From assembly GCA_964644675.1 (NCBI GenBank), contig CAZXWK010000077.1, forward strand, positions 1 to 5,387: 5,387 bases of DNA, written 5' to 3'. Position 1 is the stretch's first letter, and every line of letters begins with the position of its first letter. This document shows positions 1-5,387 of this stretch, piece after piece. Origin of the DNA: CAZXWK01 sp964644675 (lineage in GTDB: Bacteria; Actinomycetota; Coriobacteriia; Anaerosomatales; JAAXUF01). Under the pieces are notes generated by a model. The model did not search any database. It was not told the DNA's origin and saw only the letters and a program-made list of their open reading frames with translations. The translations under genes were made by a program, and so were the position numbers.

Positions 1-554
1 GGCGAGCCGAGCTTGTCCACGACCCGGAAGGTGTCGTGTGCGTGGCCGCTGAACGTCAGCACCGAAAGCGACCGCACGCGCAGCCCGTAGCGCGACAGCA
101 TCGAGGTCACGTCGTAGAGCAGGCCGGGCCGGTCGGGAGCGACCACGTTGACGCCCGTCGTGAGCGAGCTGTCGGTGTTGGTGGTGATCTCGGGCTCGGT
201 GTGGTGCTCGGGCGGGAAGCGGCGCCTCAGCTCGGCGAGCTCGGCGGCGATCGAGCGGTTGCCGTTGAGCACGTCCGCGGCCGCCTCGGCAAGCTGCTCG
301 GGCTTCTCGGGATCGAACGAGGCGCGATCGAGCGGCACCACCTGGAAGGTGTCGGCGACGCGGTCCTCTGAGACGCGCACCACCGCCGAGACGATCGACA
401 GGTGCGCGGCGGTCAGCGTCCCCGCGAACGCCGCGAGCGTGCCCGGAAGCGGCTCGCTCTCCAGCGTGATCGCCCACGTCCCGGGTACCGATCCGGGCCG
501 GATCCGTGCGCTCGTGGTCCGCGTGATGAGGTCCAAGTGCTCGCCCGCTTGCAT
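1..554 (-). CDS. Tandem ACT-domain protein resembling the C-terminal tail of GlnD (3' end beyond the window)
   Basis: The reading frame runs from ATG at 554-552 to the left edge, giving 184 complete codons without a stop. Two ACT-like units are visible. The first, about residues 26-75, ends in ADTFQVV but lacks the usual DRPG turn. The second, about 134-184, begins VNVVAPDRPGLLYDV and continues to HDTFRVVD. The spacing, the connecting helix rich in Leu/Ala/Glu (about 85-112) and the TNTDSS stretch just before the second unit match the ACT1-linker-ACT2 end of GlnD, the PII uridylyltransferase, where ACT domains sense glutamine. The start is secure: GGAGG lies six bases upstream, and the frame meets a stop at 638-636 with no start codon between. 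The nucleotidyltransferase and HD domains of GlnD are therefore not upstream in this gene. I infer a small cytosolic ligand-sensing or regulatory protein; ligand and partner are unknown. It is divergent from the toroid gene. Confidence 0.8.
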   Translation of the reverse strand, partial: MQAGEHLDLITRTTSARIRPGSVPGTWAITLESEPLPGTLAAFAGTLTAAHLSIVSAVVRVSEDRVADTFQVVPLDRASFDPEKPEQLAEAAADVLNGNRSIAAELAELRRRFPPEHHTEPEITTNTDSSLTTGVNVVAPDRPGLLYDVTSMLSRYGLRVRSLSVLTFSGHAHDTFRVVDKLGS

Positions 555-560
555 GCTGTG

Positions 561-565
561 CCTCC
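561..565 (-). promoter_or_regulatory. Ribosome binding site of the ACT-domain gene
   Basis: On the minus strand the sequence reads GGAGG followed by six bases and ATG (554-552). This fixes the start and shows that the protein begins close to its first ACT domain rather than being the tail of a longer GlnD. Confidence 0.75.
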
Positions 566-654
566 GTGACGATGTGCCGGCACGCCGATCATGCCACCCG
601 AAGGTTTCGCACGGATTTCGGGGACAGGGGTACTCTCAGAGAGGTGGGGAATCT

Positions 655-659
655 GGAGG
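655..659 (+). promoter_or_regulatory. Ribosome binding site that decides the start of the toroid gene
   Basis: GGAGG is followed by eight bases and then GTG at 668. In-frame GTG codons also occur at 644 and 659, but neither has a Shine-Dalgarno at a usable distance, so 668 is preferred. Confidence 0.65.
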
Positions 660-667
660 TGGGTACC

Positions 668-1729
668 GTGCCGCTGACCCGAGCGCGCATCCTCGAGAAC
701 GTGCCGGAGCAGACGCTGGAGTGGCTGCTCGAACCCGAGAGCCCGGCGGTCGCCGTGCTGACGCGGCGAGGGCTTCTCGGCGAGGAGGACGACGCGGCGA
801 CCGCGTCGCTGTGGGCGCGGCGCAACGAGTACGCGCCGGTCGCCGCGATCCTCGACGCGCAGCTCGCGGACGGCTCGTGGGCGCCGCCGGCGCGCGACTA
901 CCAGAAGTACGGCGGGTCGCTGTGGCAGGTGCACTTCCTCGGCGAGCTGTGGGCCGACGCGGAAGACGAGCGGGTGCTCCGTGCGGCCGACTACGCGTTC
1001 TCGCGCCAGACCGCGGACGGCTCGTGGAGCGCGAGCAACATGCGCGAGGGCGGCTGCATCCCCTGCCTGACGAGCAACGTCGGACGCGCGCTCGCGCGGC
1101 TCGGCTGGAGTGAAGACGAGCGGGTGGTCGCGGCGCTCGCCTACGACGTGGCGCTGTTCGAGCGGCTCGGCACGATCAACTGCTGGCAGGCCGAGGGCTA
1201 CCAGCTCAACGGCTACTGCCACATGCTCGCGCCCAAGGAGCTGCTCTTCCTCGCCGAGGTCCCGCGCGAGCTGTGGCCGGCAGGCGCCGAGGCGCTCCGG
1301 GACGAGTGTGTCGCCAAGCTGCGCGAGAAGGAGGTCTTCCGCTCCGTGCCCTCGGAGGCCCGCGAGTTCAACGACGAACTCTGGTCGCTGCCGACCTCGA
1401 AGCGCGAAGGCGTGCGCGAGCGCTACCTGGAGAAGCACCCGACGCTGCACTACAAGGAGAAGGCGGGCTGGATGCGGTTCGGGTTCCCGCTCTCGTACAA
1501 CTCCGACGCACTCGAGGCCCTGTGGGCTCTCGTGCGCATCGGCGAGCCGCCGCGACCGGAATACGCGGACGCGATCGAGCTGGTGCGCTCGACCGCCGAC
1601 AAGCAGTGGCGCTGGAAGCTGCGCAACACCTTCAACGGCAAGATGCTCGCCGACATCGAGAAGAAGGGCGAGCCGAGCAAGTGGCTCACGCTGCGCGCGC
1701 TCCAGGTCCTCGAGTGGGCGGAGGGCTGA
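668..1729 (+). CDS. Squalene-cyclase/prenyltransferase-fold alpha-alpha toroid protein (often misnamed NifH-like)
   Basis: The protein is 353 residues from GTG 668, with no signal peptide or membrane segment. Two QW-type repeats are visible, QLADGSW at 65-71 and QTADGSW at 114-120, as in squalene-hopene cyclases and prenyltransferase beta subunits, implying an alpha/alpha-barrel. The C-terminal motifs GWMRFGFPL (267-275), WKLRNTFNGKM (316-326) and KGEPSKWLTL (333-342) match, from memory, a bacterial family often labelled 'nitrogen fixation protein NifH'. That name is wrong here: there is no P-loop and no nitrogenase iron-protein motif. The DXDD acid motif of squalene-hopene cyclases is also absent, and the length is about half of a full cyclase, so triterpene cyclisation is unlikely. 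Cysteines at 130, 133, 172 and 184 plus His185 could form a metal site. It precedes an acyltransferase gene by one base and is probably co-translated with it. Fold confident; activity unknown. Confidence 0.8.
   Translation: MPLTRARILENVPEQTLEWLLEPESPAVAVLTRRGLLGEEDDAATASLWARRNEYAPVAAILDAQLADGSWAPPARDYQKYGGSLWQVHFLGELWADAEDERVLRAADYAFSRQTADGSWSASNMREGGCIPCLTSNVGRALARLGWSEDERVVAALAYDVALFERLGTINCWQAEGYQLNGYCHMLAPKELLFLAEVPRELWPAGAEALRDECVAKLREKEVFRSVPSEAREFNDELWSLPTSKREGVRERYLEKHPTLHYKEKAGWMRFGFPLSYNSDALEALWALVRIGEPPRPEYADAIELVRSTADKQWRWKLRNTFNGKMLADIEKKGEPSKWLTLRALQVLEWAEG
1720..1724 (+). promoter_or_regulatory. Ribosome binding site of the acyltransferase gene, inside the preceding gene
   Basis: GGAGG lies in the last codons of the toroid gene, six bases before GTG 1731. 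Because the upstream stop (1727-1729) falls between this site and the start, ribosomes finishing the first gene can reinitiate directly, indicating translational coupling. Confidence 0.7.
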
Positions 1730-1730
1730 G

Positions 1731-2870
1731 GTGGGCCGGCGCAGGCTGCACTACGTGGACTGGCTCCGGGTGCTCGCGGTGCTGCTCCTGTTCCCGTTCC
1801 ACACCTCGCGCGTCTTCAACTACGGCGAAGACTTCTACATCAAGAGCGCGGACCTCTCGATGGCGGTCAACTACGTGCTGGGCTTCATCGGCCAGTGGCA
1901 CATGCCGCTGCTGTTCCTGCTCGCGGGGAGCTCGGCGTACTTCTCGCTCGGCCGGCGTTCTCCCGGCACGTTCGCACGCGAGCGGCTGCTGCGGCTGGGC
2001 GTCCCGCTCGTCTTCGGGATCCTCGTCATCATGCCGCCGCAGACCTACATCGGCGCGCGCTTCAACTCCGGCTACACGCAGTCGTTCTGGTACTACCTGA
2101 CGAGCCTGGACTTCCTCAGGTGGAACATCCAGGACGGCGGCGACTACTACGGCGGGTTCGGCGTCGGGCACCTGTGGTTCATCCTGTTCCTGCTCGTGAT
2201 CTCGCTCGTCGTATTGCCGCTGCTCGCGTGGGGACGCGGCCGCGGCGAGGCGCGCGTGCAGGGCTGGGCGCGGAGCCTCGGCAAGCCGGCGTGGTGGCTG
2301 CTCCCGCCGCTCGTGCTGTGGTTCGCCGAGGGTCTGCCCGACCTCTTCGGCAAGGCGATCCTGCTCTACCTCGTCTTCTTCGTTCTCGGCTTCATCGTCA
2401 TCGCCGATGACGCGTTCGCCGAGCAGGTCGAGCGGTTCCGCTTCGCCGCGCTGCTCTCGGGGATCGTGCTGTGCGCGGGCTACGTCGCCGCCTGGCAGCT
2501 GCGCGACAGCCTGCCGGACCCGTCGCTGCAGCTGTTCGCCGTGAACTACCTGGGGATGCTCGGCAGCTGGACGATGATCCTGGGGCTTCTCGGCTGCGGA
2601 CGTCGCTACCTCGACCGGCCCTCCACCACGCTCTCCTACCTCGCCGAGGGCTCGTACCCGGTCTACATCCTCCACCAGACGGCGATCGTGGTGATCGCAT
2701 GGTTCGTGGTCGCGTGGCCGATCGGCGGCGTCGCGCAGTGGGCGGTGATCCTGGTGGGCTCGGTGGTCGCAAGTTACGCGATCTACGAGGTCGTGCGTCG
2801 TGTCGGCGCGCTGCGCTGGCTGTTCGGGATGCGACCGAGACCACGGCCCGCGTCCACGCCCGCGCCCTGA
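1731..2870 (+). CDS. Membrane acyltransferase, acyltransferase-3 family with OpgC-like layout
   Basis: The protein has 379 residues and about ten hydrophobic segments, beginning near residues 12-29, 46-72, 88-107, 146-166 and 185-200, with later ones to about 350. The N-terminus carries the family signature DWLR (10-13) followed by FHT with His24, the histidine essential in acyltransferase-3 enzymes. RERLLRLGVPLVFG (83-96), GHLWFIL with His147, and YILHQ with His315 follow the order seen in OpgC/MdoC, the succinyltransferase of periplasmic glucans. The short basic tail after the last membrane segment, with Arg/Pro repeats, also resembles OpgC. Members transfer acyl groups from cytoplasmic donors to sugars or lipids at the membrane. 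The acceptor here cannot be read; periplasmic glucans would be unexpected in a Gram-positive host. GTG 1731 is chosen because it has a proper ribosome binding site and starts just before the first membrane helix; the frame is open far upstream only because it overlaps the previous gene. Confidence 0.88.
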   Translation: MGRRRLHYVDWLRVLAVLLLFPFHTSRVFNYGEDFYIKSADLSMAVNYVLGFIGQWHMPLLFLLAGSSAYFSLGRRSPGTFARERLLRLGVPLVFGILVIMPPQTYIGARFNSGYTQSFWYYLTSLDFLRWNIQDGGDYYGGFGVGHLWFILFLLVISLVVLPLLAWGRGRGEARVQGWARSLGKPAWWLLPPLVLWFAEGLPDLFGKAILLYLVFFVLGFIVIADDAFAEQVERFRFAALLSGIVLCAGYVAAWQLRDSLPDPSLQLFAVNYLGMLGSWTMILGLLGCGRRYLDRPSTTLSYLAEGSYPVYILHQTAIVVIAWFVVAWPIGGVAQWAVILVGSVVASYAIYEVVRRVGALRWLFGMRPRPRPASTPAP

Positions 2871-2880
2871 CCCGCTGGCG

Positions 2881-2886
2881 TACCAT
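2881..2886 (+). promoter_or_regulatory. Possible -10 element for a leaderless start
   Basis: TACCAT fits TANNNT and ends six bases before ATG 2893. There is no Shine-Dalgarno in the 22-base gap. In Actinobacteria and Deinococcus, leaderless mRNAs often start at the ATG with a -10 hexamer at about this distance. No -35 is recognisable, so this is tentative. Confidence 0.3.
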
Positions 2887-2892
2887 CAGCGC

Positions 2893-3708
2893 ATGAAACG
2901 CGACTCCGCACGCCACACCATCCACGTCGCCGACGACGGCGCGTGGCGCACCATGCGCTTCGCGCACAACCAGCAGTCCTCGATGGCGCTCGACGACCCC
3001 TTCGAGACGAGCATCGAGTACGTGGACTACCTGCACCTCACCATGGCAGTGAAGCCGGATGCGCGCCGCGCGCTCGTCATCGGGCTGGGCGGAGGCTCGC
3101 TCGTGAAGCGCATGTGGCGCGACTACCCCGCGATGCACCTCGATGCCGTCGAGATCGACCCGGTCGTCGCCGAGCTCGCCGCCACCCACTTCGCGCTCCC
3201 CGACGACGAGCGGATCACCGTCTTCGTCGGCGACGGCCGCACCTTCGCCGAGACCACCGCCGAGACCTACGACGTCATCGTCGTCGACGCCTACGACGAC
3301 GACCACGTCCCCCGCCACCTCACCACCGAGGAGTTCATGCGCACGCTTCGCGACCGGCTCTCTCCCGACGGGGTCGTCGCGTACAACTTCATCGGCGCGC
3401 TCGCCGGCCCGCGCTCGAAACCCTTCCGAAGCCTTCACCGCACCGCCCGCAACGTCTGGCGCACCACCTGGGCGTTTCCCATCGACTTCGCCGCCAGGCC
3501 CGCCGAGAAGAACTTCAACATCGTCTTCCTCGCGACCGACGCCGACCTCTCCACCGACGAGCTGCTCGAGCGCATCGCGTCGCGAGTCGACGGCATGGTC
3601 ACCGTGCGGGCGTTCGACCGGTTCGGCGAGGACCTGTACCGCGGCTCGATCCGCACGGGCGACGTCGCGCTCCTGGTCGATCCGCCGGGACCCGGCAAGC
3701 CACGCTGA
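2893..3708 (+). CDS. Spermidine-synthase-like SAM-fold protein (probably not a true SpeE)
   Basis: This is a soluble 271-residue protein of Rossmann methyltransferase type. Motifs in order are an N-terminal beta region with RFAHNQQSSMALDDP (22-36), the nucleotide loop ALVIGLGGGSL (60-70), the acidic ribose-binding strand DAVEIDP (84-90), GDGRTF (113-118), and YDVIVVDAYDDD (126-137) followed by VPRHLTTEEF (139-148). This set is typical of the spermidine/spermine synthase superfamily, including the domains fused to MFS-like transporters in bacteria; here no membrane part is present. In true SpeE the loop reads GGGDGG. Here the aligned Asp position is Gly67, whereas Asp132 and Asp135 of the DSSDP region appear retained. 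Aminopropyl transfer is therefore doubtful and the substrate is open. The start at ATG 2893 places about 20 residues before the first conserved block, as expected for the family, but has no Shine-Dalgarno. The downstream glycosylase-like gene begins one base after its stop. Confidence 0.82.
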   Translation: MKRDSARHTIHVADDGAWRTMRFAHNQQSSMALDDPFETSIEYVDYLHLTMAVKPDARRALVIGLGGGSLVKRMWRDYPAMHLDAVEIDPVVAELAATHFALPDDERITVFVGDGRTFAETTAETYDVIVVDAYDDDHVPRHLTTEEFMRTLRDRLSPDGVVAYNFIGALAGPRSKPFRSLHRTARNVWRTTWAFPIDFAARPAEKNFNIVFLATDADLSTDELLERIASRVDGMVTVRAFDRFGEDLYRGSIRTGDVALLVDPPGPGKPR

Positions 3709-3709
3709 C

Positions 3710-4852
3710 GTGCCGAGCGGCGCCGACATCCTGCAAGCGCGACTCGAGCGGCAGCTGCTGGCCGCCAGCGCCGACGGTCCGCGTGACCCCGCGGGCGTCG
3801 TGCGGCGCCTCTGCGCGATGCAGGCGCAGGACTACGCCGGCGCTCTCTGGTCGGTCGGCGTGCGCTGTGCGCCGGGCACCACCGTCGCCGACGTCGAGCG
3901 CACGATCGCCGAGGGCAGGATCGTCCGCACGTGGCCCATGCGCGGAACGCTGCACCTGGTCGCGCCCGAGGACGTGCACTGGCTGCTCGCCCTGCTGGCG
4001 CCGCGCCGTCTCGCGCAGGCCGCGGGCCGTCACCGGCAGCTCGGCCTCGACGACGCGGTGTTCGGTCGAGCGGGCGAGCTTTTCGCCGACGCCCTGCGCG
4101 GCGGCCGGGTTCTCACGCGCGGCGAGATGATGGCGCTGCTCGAGGGCGCCGGCATCGCGACCGACGGACAGCGCGGCTACCACGTGCTGTGGACGCTCGC
4201 GCAGCGCGGCCTGCTGTGCTGCGGCCCGATGCGCGGCGCCGAGCAGACCTTCGTCCTACTCGACGAGTGGGCCCCACCGCCCGCGACCGACCTCGCCACA
4301 GACCGCCCCGCCGCGCTCGCGCTCCTCGCCGAGCGGTACGTCGCGGCGCACGGTCCGGCGACCGTCGCGGACTTCGCTCGCTGGGCCGGGCTCACGGCGA
4401 CCGACGCGCGCCTCGGCGTCGAAGGCGCGGGCGAGGCGCTCGGCAGCGTGACCGCCGACGGCATCGAGTACCGGGTGCTCGCAGACGCCGCGGACGCGCT
4501 GCACCACACGCCGGAGAGAGCGGCCACGAACGGCCCGCGTCCTGAGGTTCTGCTGGTGCCCGGTTTCGACGAGTACCAGCTGGGCTACGCCGACCGCTCG
4601 CTCATGCTCGGCGCCTTCGCGAAGACGTACGGGTCGACCATCTCGGCGAACGGGATGTTCTCGGCGACGGTGGTGGTGGACGGTCGCGTCGCCGGCGTCT
4701 GGAAACGCTCGGTCACCGCGAAGCGCGCGACCGTCACCGCCCGCACCTTCCGCCGCCTCACCAACGCCGAGAAGCGCGGTCTCCGGCTCGCCGCCGAGCG
4801 CTACGCGGCATTCCTGGGCGTGACGTGCGAGCTGCGAGTCGAATCGGCGTAG
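3710..4852 (+). CDS. Winged-helix HTH_42 protein, AlkZ-like DNA glycosylase
   Basis: The protein has 380 residues from GTG 3710 and is cytosolic. The family is recognised by RRLCAMQAQDYAGALW (32-47), RTWPMRGTLHLVAPED (73-88) and a C-terminal LLVPGFDEYQLGYADR (281-296), the HTH_42 (DUF1006) pattern of tandem winged helices. Gln38 and Gln40 form the QxQ catalytic motif of AlkZ from the azinomycin producer Streptomyces sahachiroi, which unhooks interstrand crosslinks; E. coli YcaQ has QxD instead. This points to the AlkZ-like rather than the YcaQ-like branch, with base excision of bulky or crosslinking alkyl adducts as likely role. AlkZ-like genes often sit by genotoxin biosynthesis clusters, but no such cluster is visible here, so a housekeeping repair role is equally possible. 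The start has no clear Shine-Dalgarno and lies one base after the preceding stop, suggesting coupled translation. It places the QxQ motif almost exactly where AlkZ has it, and no better start is seen before the motif. Confidence 0.85.
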   Translation: MPSGADILQARLERQLLAASADGPRDPAGVVRRLCAMQAQDYAGALWSVGVRCAPGTTVADVERTIAEGRIVRTWPMRGTLHLVAPEDVHWLLALLAPRRLAQAAGRHRQLGLDDAVFGRAGELFADALRGGRVLTRGEMMALLEGAGIATDGQRGYHVLWTLAQRGLLCCGPMRGAEQTFVLLDEWAPPPATDLATDRPAALALLAERYVAAHGPATVADFARWAGLTATDARLGVEGAGEALGSVTADGIEYRVLADAADALHHTPERAATNGPRPEVLLVPGFDEYQLGYADRSLMLGAFAKTYGSTISANGMFSATVVVDGRVAGVWKRSVTAKRATVTARTFRRLTNAEKRGLRLAAERYAAFLGVTCELRVESA

Positions 4853-4917
4853 ATGGCGGATCAGACGGCGCCGGACTCGGTCACCCGCCCGGCCGCGCGT
4901 TCTGCGACAATCTCCGC
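4853..4917 (+). promoter_or_regulatory. Short gap before the carbonic anhydrase, with a possible -10 at 4906-4911
   Basis: These 65 bases hold no Shine-Dalgarno before ATG 4918. GACAAT at 4906-4911, four of six matches to TATAAT, ends six bases before the ATG, the same spacing as the TACCAT before the gene at 2893. No T-tract or clear hairpin marks a terminator for the upstream gene, so read-through is possible. Confidence 0.3.
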
Positions 4918-5387
4918 ATGAGCCATCCACCCGACAGCGCGCTGAACCTGCTCCGCGAAGGCAACGAGCGCTTCGCCGAGGGCCGCCAGAAGCCGCACTT
5001 CACGCCGGCCGAGCGGGCCCGGCTCGCCGAGGGCCAGTACCCGTGGGCGGTCGTCGTGGGATGCTCGGACTCCCGCGTCCCGGTCGAGACCCTCTTCGAC
5101 GTGGGGCCCGGCGAGCTGTTCGTGGTGCGCACGGCCGGTCACGTGATCTCGGACGCCGGGTACGCGAGCGTCCGCTACGCGGTGCAGGAGCTTGGCGCGC
5201 GGCTGGTGGTCGTGCTCGGCCACGAGGACTGCGGGGCGGTGGCCGCGGCGCGCAGCGGAGAGGCCCCGGACTACCTCGCGCCGGTCACCGACCACATCCG
5301 CGTCGAAGCGGCCACGCTCGCGGAAGCCGTCGACGAGCACGTCCGCGAGTCCACCGCCGAGATGCGCGAGTGGTTCGACGCCGCCGG
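4918..5387 (+). CDS. Beta-class carbonic anhydrase (3' end beyond the window)
   Basis: The first 156 codons of a beta-carbonic anhydrase, which interconverts CO2 and bicarbonate with a zinc ion, lie here. The Zn ligands Cys49, His102 and Cys105 are all present in GCSDSRVP (48-55) and LGHEDCGAV (100-108), and the catalytic Asp51/Arg53 pair is intact. VRTAGHV (70-76) and the YAVQELGARLVVVLGH strand (87-102) also fit. The start at ATG 4918 gives the usual short helical N-terminus, ALNLLREGNERF (8-19), seen in bacterial beta enzymes, with no signal peptide, so it is cytosolic. It probably supplies bicarbonate for carboxylation or controls pH. The final third lies outside the window, so C-terminal completeness cannot be judged. 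The lack of a Shine-Dalgarno is notable and fits leaderless translation. Confidence 0.95.
   Translation, partial: MSHPPDSALNLLREGNERFAEGRQKPHFTPAERARLAEGQYPWAVVVGCSDSRVPVETLFDVGPGELFVVRTAGHVISDAGYASVRYAVQELGARLVVVLGHEDCGAVAAARSGEAPDYLAPVTDHIRVEAATLAEAVDEHVRESTAEMREWFDAA

Larger units (their letters stand above)
555..667. promoter_or_regulatory. Divergent intergenic region, presumed to hold both promoters
   Basis: These 113 bases separate two genes transcribed away from each other, so each needs a promoter here unless transcription enters from elsewhere. A rightward -10-like hexamer TACTCT lies at 631-636, but no good -35 stands 17 bases before it. The leftward promoter is less clear; CATGAT (minus strand, 593-588) is only a weak candidate. 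A perfect 10-base palindrome, GTGCCGGCAC, lies at 574-583, just upstream of the leftward gene's ribosome binding site. It could be an operator, but a palindrome of this length is not rare in GC-rich DNA. No terminator-like hairpin or RNA gene is seen. Confidence 0.35.

Noticed and set aside
480..506. Clustered short palindromes (CCCGGG, GGTACC and GGATCC-like sequences)
   Set aside because: They lie within the ACT-domain coding sequence and are explained by GC-rich codons for Arg, Pro and Gly; no longer dyad or repeat unit is formed.
566..667. A longer N-terminus for the toroid protein from GTG 566 or GTG 644
   Set aside because: The GTG at 668 has GGAGG at eight bases. The extra residues look non-conserved and the region must hold promoter signals for two genes.
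413..1450. A 345-codon minus-strand open frame opposite the toroid gene
   Set aside because: It is low-complexity Arg/Ala/Val-rich, overlaps the well-supported ACT gene at one end and has no recognisable motif. Long antisense frames are expected in GC-rich coding DNA.
1110..1730. An extension of the acyltransferase frame upstream to 1110, suggesting a fusion protein
   Set aside because: The extension is Ser/Arg-rich out-of-frame translation of the toroid gene. The true start at GTG 1731 has a good ribosome binding site and sits just before the first membrane helix.
1686..2675. A 329-codon minus-strand open frame opposite the acyltransferase
   Set aside because: It is rich in Glu/Gln/Arg as the mirror of hydrophobic Leu/Val codons on the plus strand; there is no independent support.
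1731..2870. Naming the acyltransferase opgC (periplasmic glucan succinyltransferase)
   Set aside because: Layout and several motifs match, but there are no opgG/opgH neighbours, and osmoregulated periplasmic glucans are a feature of Proteobacteria, so the symbol would overstate the case.
2893..3708. Naming the SAM-fold protein speE
   Set aside because: The Asp of GGGDGG is replaced, and polyamine pathway genes are absent nearby.
2398..3729. A 443-codon open frame on the minus strand opposite the acyltransferase and spermidine-synthase-like genes
   Set aside because: Its composition is Arg/Gly/Val/Asp-rich shadow sequence with no domain motif, and the plus-strand frames carry clear family signatures.
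4853..4917. A rho-independent terminator after the HTH_42 gene
   Set aside because: GC-rich bases are present but there is no stable symmetrical stem followed by a T-tract.

Overview
This is a high-GC (about 70% by eye) bacterial segment, tightly packed with six genes. Third codon positions are strongly G/C, three of the six starts are read as GTG, and two genes have no Shine-Dalgarno but a -10-like hexamer six bases before ATG, the layout of leaderless mRNAs. Together with a HTH_42/AlkZ-type protein, this suggests a high-GC Actinomycetota chromosome. That is an inference from composition and gene style; no gene here fixes the lineage.

Layout. A leftward gene (554 to 3, running off the left edge) encodes a tandem-ACT protein resembling the C-terminal regulatory tail of GlnD but starting on its own ATG. 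A 113-base divergent gap (555-667) separates it from a rightward block. That block starts with a squalene-cyclase/prenyltransferase-fold alpha-alpha toroid protein (668-1729), then a membrane acyltransferase of the acyltransferase-3 family with OpgC-like layout (1731-2870). These two are one base apart, with the second gene's ribosome binding site inside the first gene's last codons. After 22 bases comes a soluble spermidine-synthase-like SAM-fold protein (2893-3708). One base after its stop is a winged-helix HTH_42 protein with the QxQ motif of AlkZ DNA glycosylases (3710-4852). After 65 bases comes a beta-carbonic anhydrase (4918 onward), cut by the right edge.

Working together. The toroid and acyltransferase genes look translationally coupled and may share a pathway, but no substrate can be read from the sequence. 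The SAM-fold and AlkZ-like genes also look co-transcribed. The carbonic anhydrase appears to have its own start signals. I see no CRISPR array, tRNA, rRNA, insertion sequence, phage gene or convincing terminator. Most of the window is ordinary chromosomal sequence. The points worth a second look are the free-standing GlnD-tail protein, the Cys/His cluster in the toroid protein, the coupled toroid-acyltransferase pair, the loss of an active-site Asp in the spermidine-synthase-like protein, and the paired leaderless-like starts.
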